Source: ChocPot-Mid sp043804925 (GTDB taxonomy: Bacteria > Bacteroidota > Ignavibacteria > Kapaibacteriales > UBA2268). Taken from it: a DNA stretch of 6,565 bases. Positions within the stretch are counted from its first letter, which is position 1; each line of letters opens with the position of its first letter. Both the position numbers and the translations under genes were made by a program. Shown here piece by piece: positions 5,955 through 6,565 of this stretch. A model generated the notes under the pieces. It worked only from the letters and a program-made list of their open reading frames with translations. It was not told the origin of the DNA and did not search any database. The stretch spans positions 1 through 6,565 of the forward strand of contig JAZDIP010000093.1 in NCBI GenBank assembly GCA_043804925.1, written 5' to 3'.

Positions 5955-6401
5955 TTATTTGCTTAAGTTATTATTTACTACAACCAATTTTAGTTGTTTT
6001 CCCAGATTATTTCTATCATCTGAAAAAAGTTTGAATCGACACCAATATTTTTTTTCTTGCTTGCTTTTCAATTTAATAATTAATGAATTTGGCTCTCTAA
6101 GTTTGAGAAAATATTCAACGCTTTCAATTGTAGTATATTCAATTATTCGAGGCTTGTATGCAGATAGAAAACTTAAGTATGGAAAACTGATTATCAATTT
6201 ATCTTCATAAAGTTCTATTCTAATTTCAGGAATTAAAAGTGGGAAAAGAACACTTATATAGCCAATTATTAGCAAAATCAACATCATTAAATTTAAATCA
6301 GTATAAAATACAAATGAGATAATTAGTGATAATAAGATTATTGAAATGATTACTCCAAATTTAGTTTCCTTTTTCTGATATACTTTCTTATCTGGTTGCA
6401 T
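5955..6401 (-). CDS. Membrane protein with two TM helices and a PH-like domain (cassette 5)
   Basis: 148 residues. A short polar N-terminus (MQPDKKVYQKKETK) precedes two hydrophobic helices at about 15-33 and 36-58, separated by a tight turn. They are followed by a soluble domain (59-145) with alternating beta strands: EIRIELYEDKLIISF, RIIEYTTIESVEYF, NSLIIKLKSKQ and KKYWCRFKLF, then a closing helix. This order resembles small bacterial membrane proteins with a bacterial PH (YdbT/DUF304-like) domain; the fold is inferred and the function unknown. ATG 6401 is chosen because the longer frame opening at GTG 6455 crosses the cassette boundary at 6427. The leader is 26 nt with no Shine-Dalgarno. 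The stop lies 3 nt from the left box. Confidence 0.72.
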   Translation of the reverse strand: MQPDKKVYQKKETKFGVIISIILLSLIISFVFYTDLNLMMLILLIIGYISVLFPLLIPEIRIELYEDKLIISFPYLSFLSAYKPRIIEYTTIESVEYFLKLREPNSLIIKLKSKQEKKYWCRFKLFSDDRNNLGKQLKLVVVNNNLSK

Positions 6402-6427
6402 ACGTTTGATGTCAAATGGCGCCCAAC

Positions 6428-6565
6428 GTGAGTCTGTGAAAAAACTCCTTTTCACAAATAAATATACCCACTTAAATTGAATTGTGACATAAATAAGGGC
6501 AATAATATCTGTGTATTTTCAGGATATTATTTTAACCGGTAAAAAAAATAATTCAATATCTGGTC
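6428..6565. other. Right flank of the array: no repeat core; candidate attI-like region
   Basis: Beyond the AAC box of cassette 5 the CCCAGTGC core and repeat loop are absent, and no credible gene is visible in these 138 bp. It contains a 7-bp hairpin gtgaaaa/ttttcac (6436-6442 with 6449-6455) directly next to the boundary, then a 9-bp inverted repeat at 6501-6531. If the array runs in gene direction, this is the position of the primary insertion site (attI) of an integron. That is inference; it may instead be ordinary flanking DNA or a very different site. Confidence 0.35.
6501..6531. repeat. Inverted repeat, possible weak terminator or operator
   Basis: aataatatc (6501-6509) and gatattatt (6523-6531) are perfect 9-bp arms around a 13-nt loop. 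The stem is AT-only except for one pair, and the following T-run is short, so a terminator is doubtful. The motif aatatctg occurs at 6504-6511 and again at 6555-6562. Confidence 0.3.

Larger units (their letters stand above)
130..6427 (-). other. Integron-like gene cassette array (five cassettes)
   Basis: Five units (232-1148, 1265-2234, 2352-2614, 2731-3200, 5941-6427) are separated by structured repeats of 124-126 bp, measured GCTAAC-to-GTT. Each unit starts with an 11-nt box GTT-N7-G and ends with a box T-N7-AAC that is its own reverse complement, apart from a G-T pair at position 11 in all five. This is what is expected if a circular cassette carrying one hairpin site was opened between arms by a site-specific recombinase, as in integrons, where the first bases of a cassette derive from its own attC. 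Four cassettes hold one minus-strand gene each and one is non-coding. No integrase is visible. The array may be part of a chromosomal integron, an integrase-less attC cluster, or a related system. Confidence 0.72.

Noticed and set aside
5926..6210. 94-codon plus-strand frame over site D and cassette 5
   Set aside because: It begins in the repeat arm and runs antisense to the membrane protein gene, which has a much more credible protein composition.

Overview
The window looks like accessory DNA of a Bacteroidota bacterium, probably an environmental Flavobacteriia, Cytophagia or Saprospiria relative. The signs are a type IX secretion C-terminal sorting domain, Bacteroidota-style lipoprotein signal peptides, AT-rich genes without Shine-Dalgarno sequences, and an IS21 element of a kind common in that phylum.

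Layout: the window opens with the tail of a transposase (3-95, probably IS110/IS1111 type) that ends inside a damaged recombination-site-like repeat (130-242). Five units follow, each bounded by cassette-specific inverted boxes and separated by imperfectly palindromic repeats of about 125 bp: cassette 1 (232-1148, lipoprotein), cassette 2 (1265-2234, T9SS-secreted protein), cassette 3 (2352-2614, no gene), cassette 4 (2731-3200, lipoprotein) and cassette 5 (5941-6427, membrane protein with a PH-like domain). All four genes are on the minus strand, one per cassette, with stop codons almost touching the left boundary and short leaders on the right. The repeat between cassettes 4 and 5 is split by a complete 2,620-bp IS21-family element (3270-5889, istA and istB on the plus strand) flanked by the 5-bp duplication tatac. 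Removing the element restores a repeat of normal length. Right of 6427 the repeats stop; the last 138 bp hold only small hairpins.

Interpretation: the architecture is that of an integron cassette array. Each cassette begins with GTT-N7-G and ends with the matching T-N7-AAC, the repeat cores can fold into a 16-17 bp stem with a 70-75 nt loop, and all stem mismatches are G-T wobbles on one strand, the plus strand, which is the 'bottom' strand relative to gene direction. The boxes do not fit the classical RYYYAAC/GTTRRRY consensus well, and no integrase lies in the window. It is therefore either a divergent Bacteroidota chromosomal integron (or an integrase-less attC cluster) or a related, undescribed cassette system. 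If read in gene direction, the array starts at 6427, so an attI-like site and possibly an integrase would be expected just beyond the right edge.

Every coding cassette encodes an envelope or exported protein of unknown function, so the array appears to carry variable surface functions. The two insertion sequences are later passengers that used, or happened to hit, the recombination sites.
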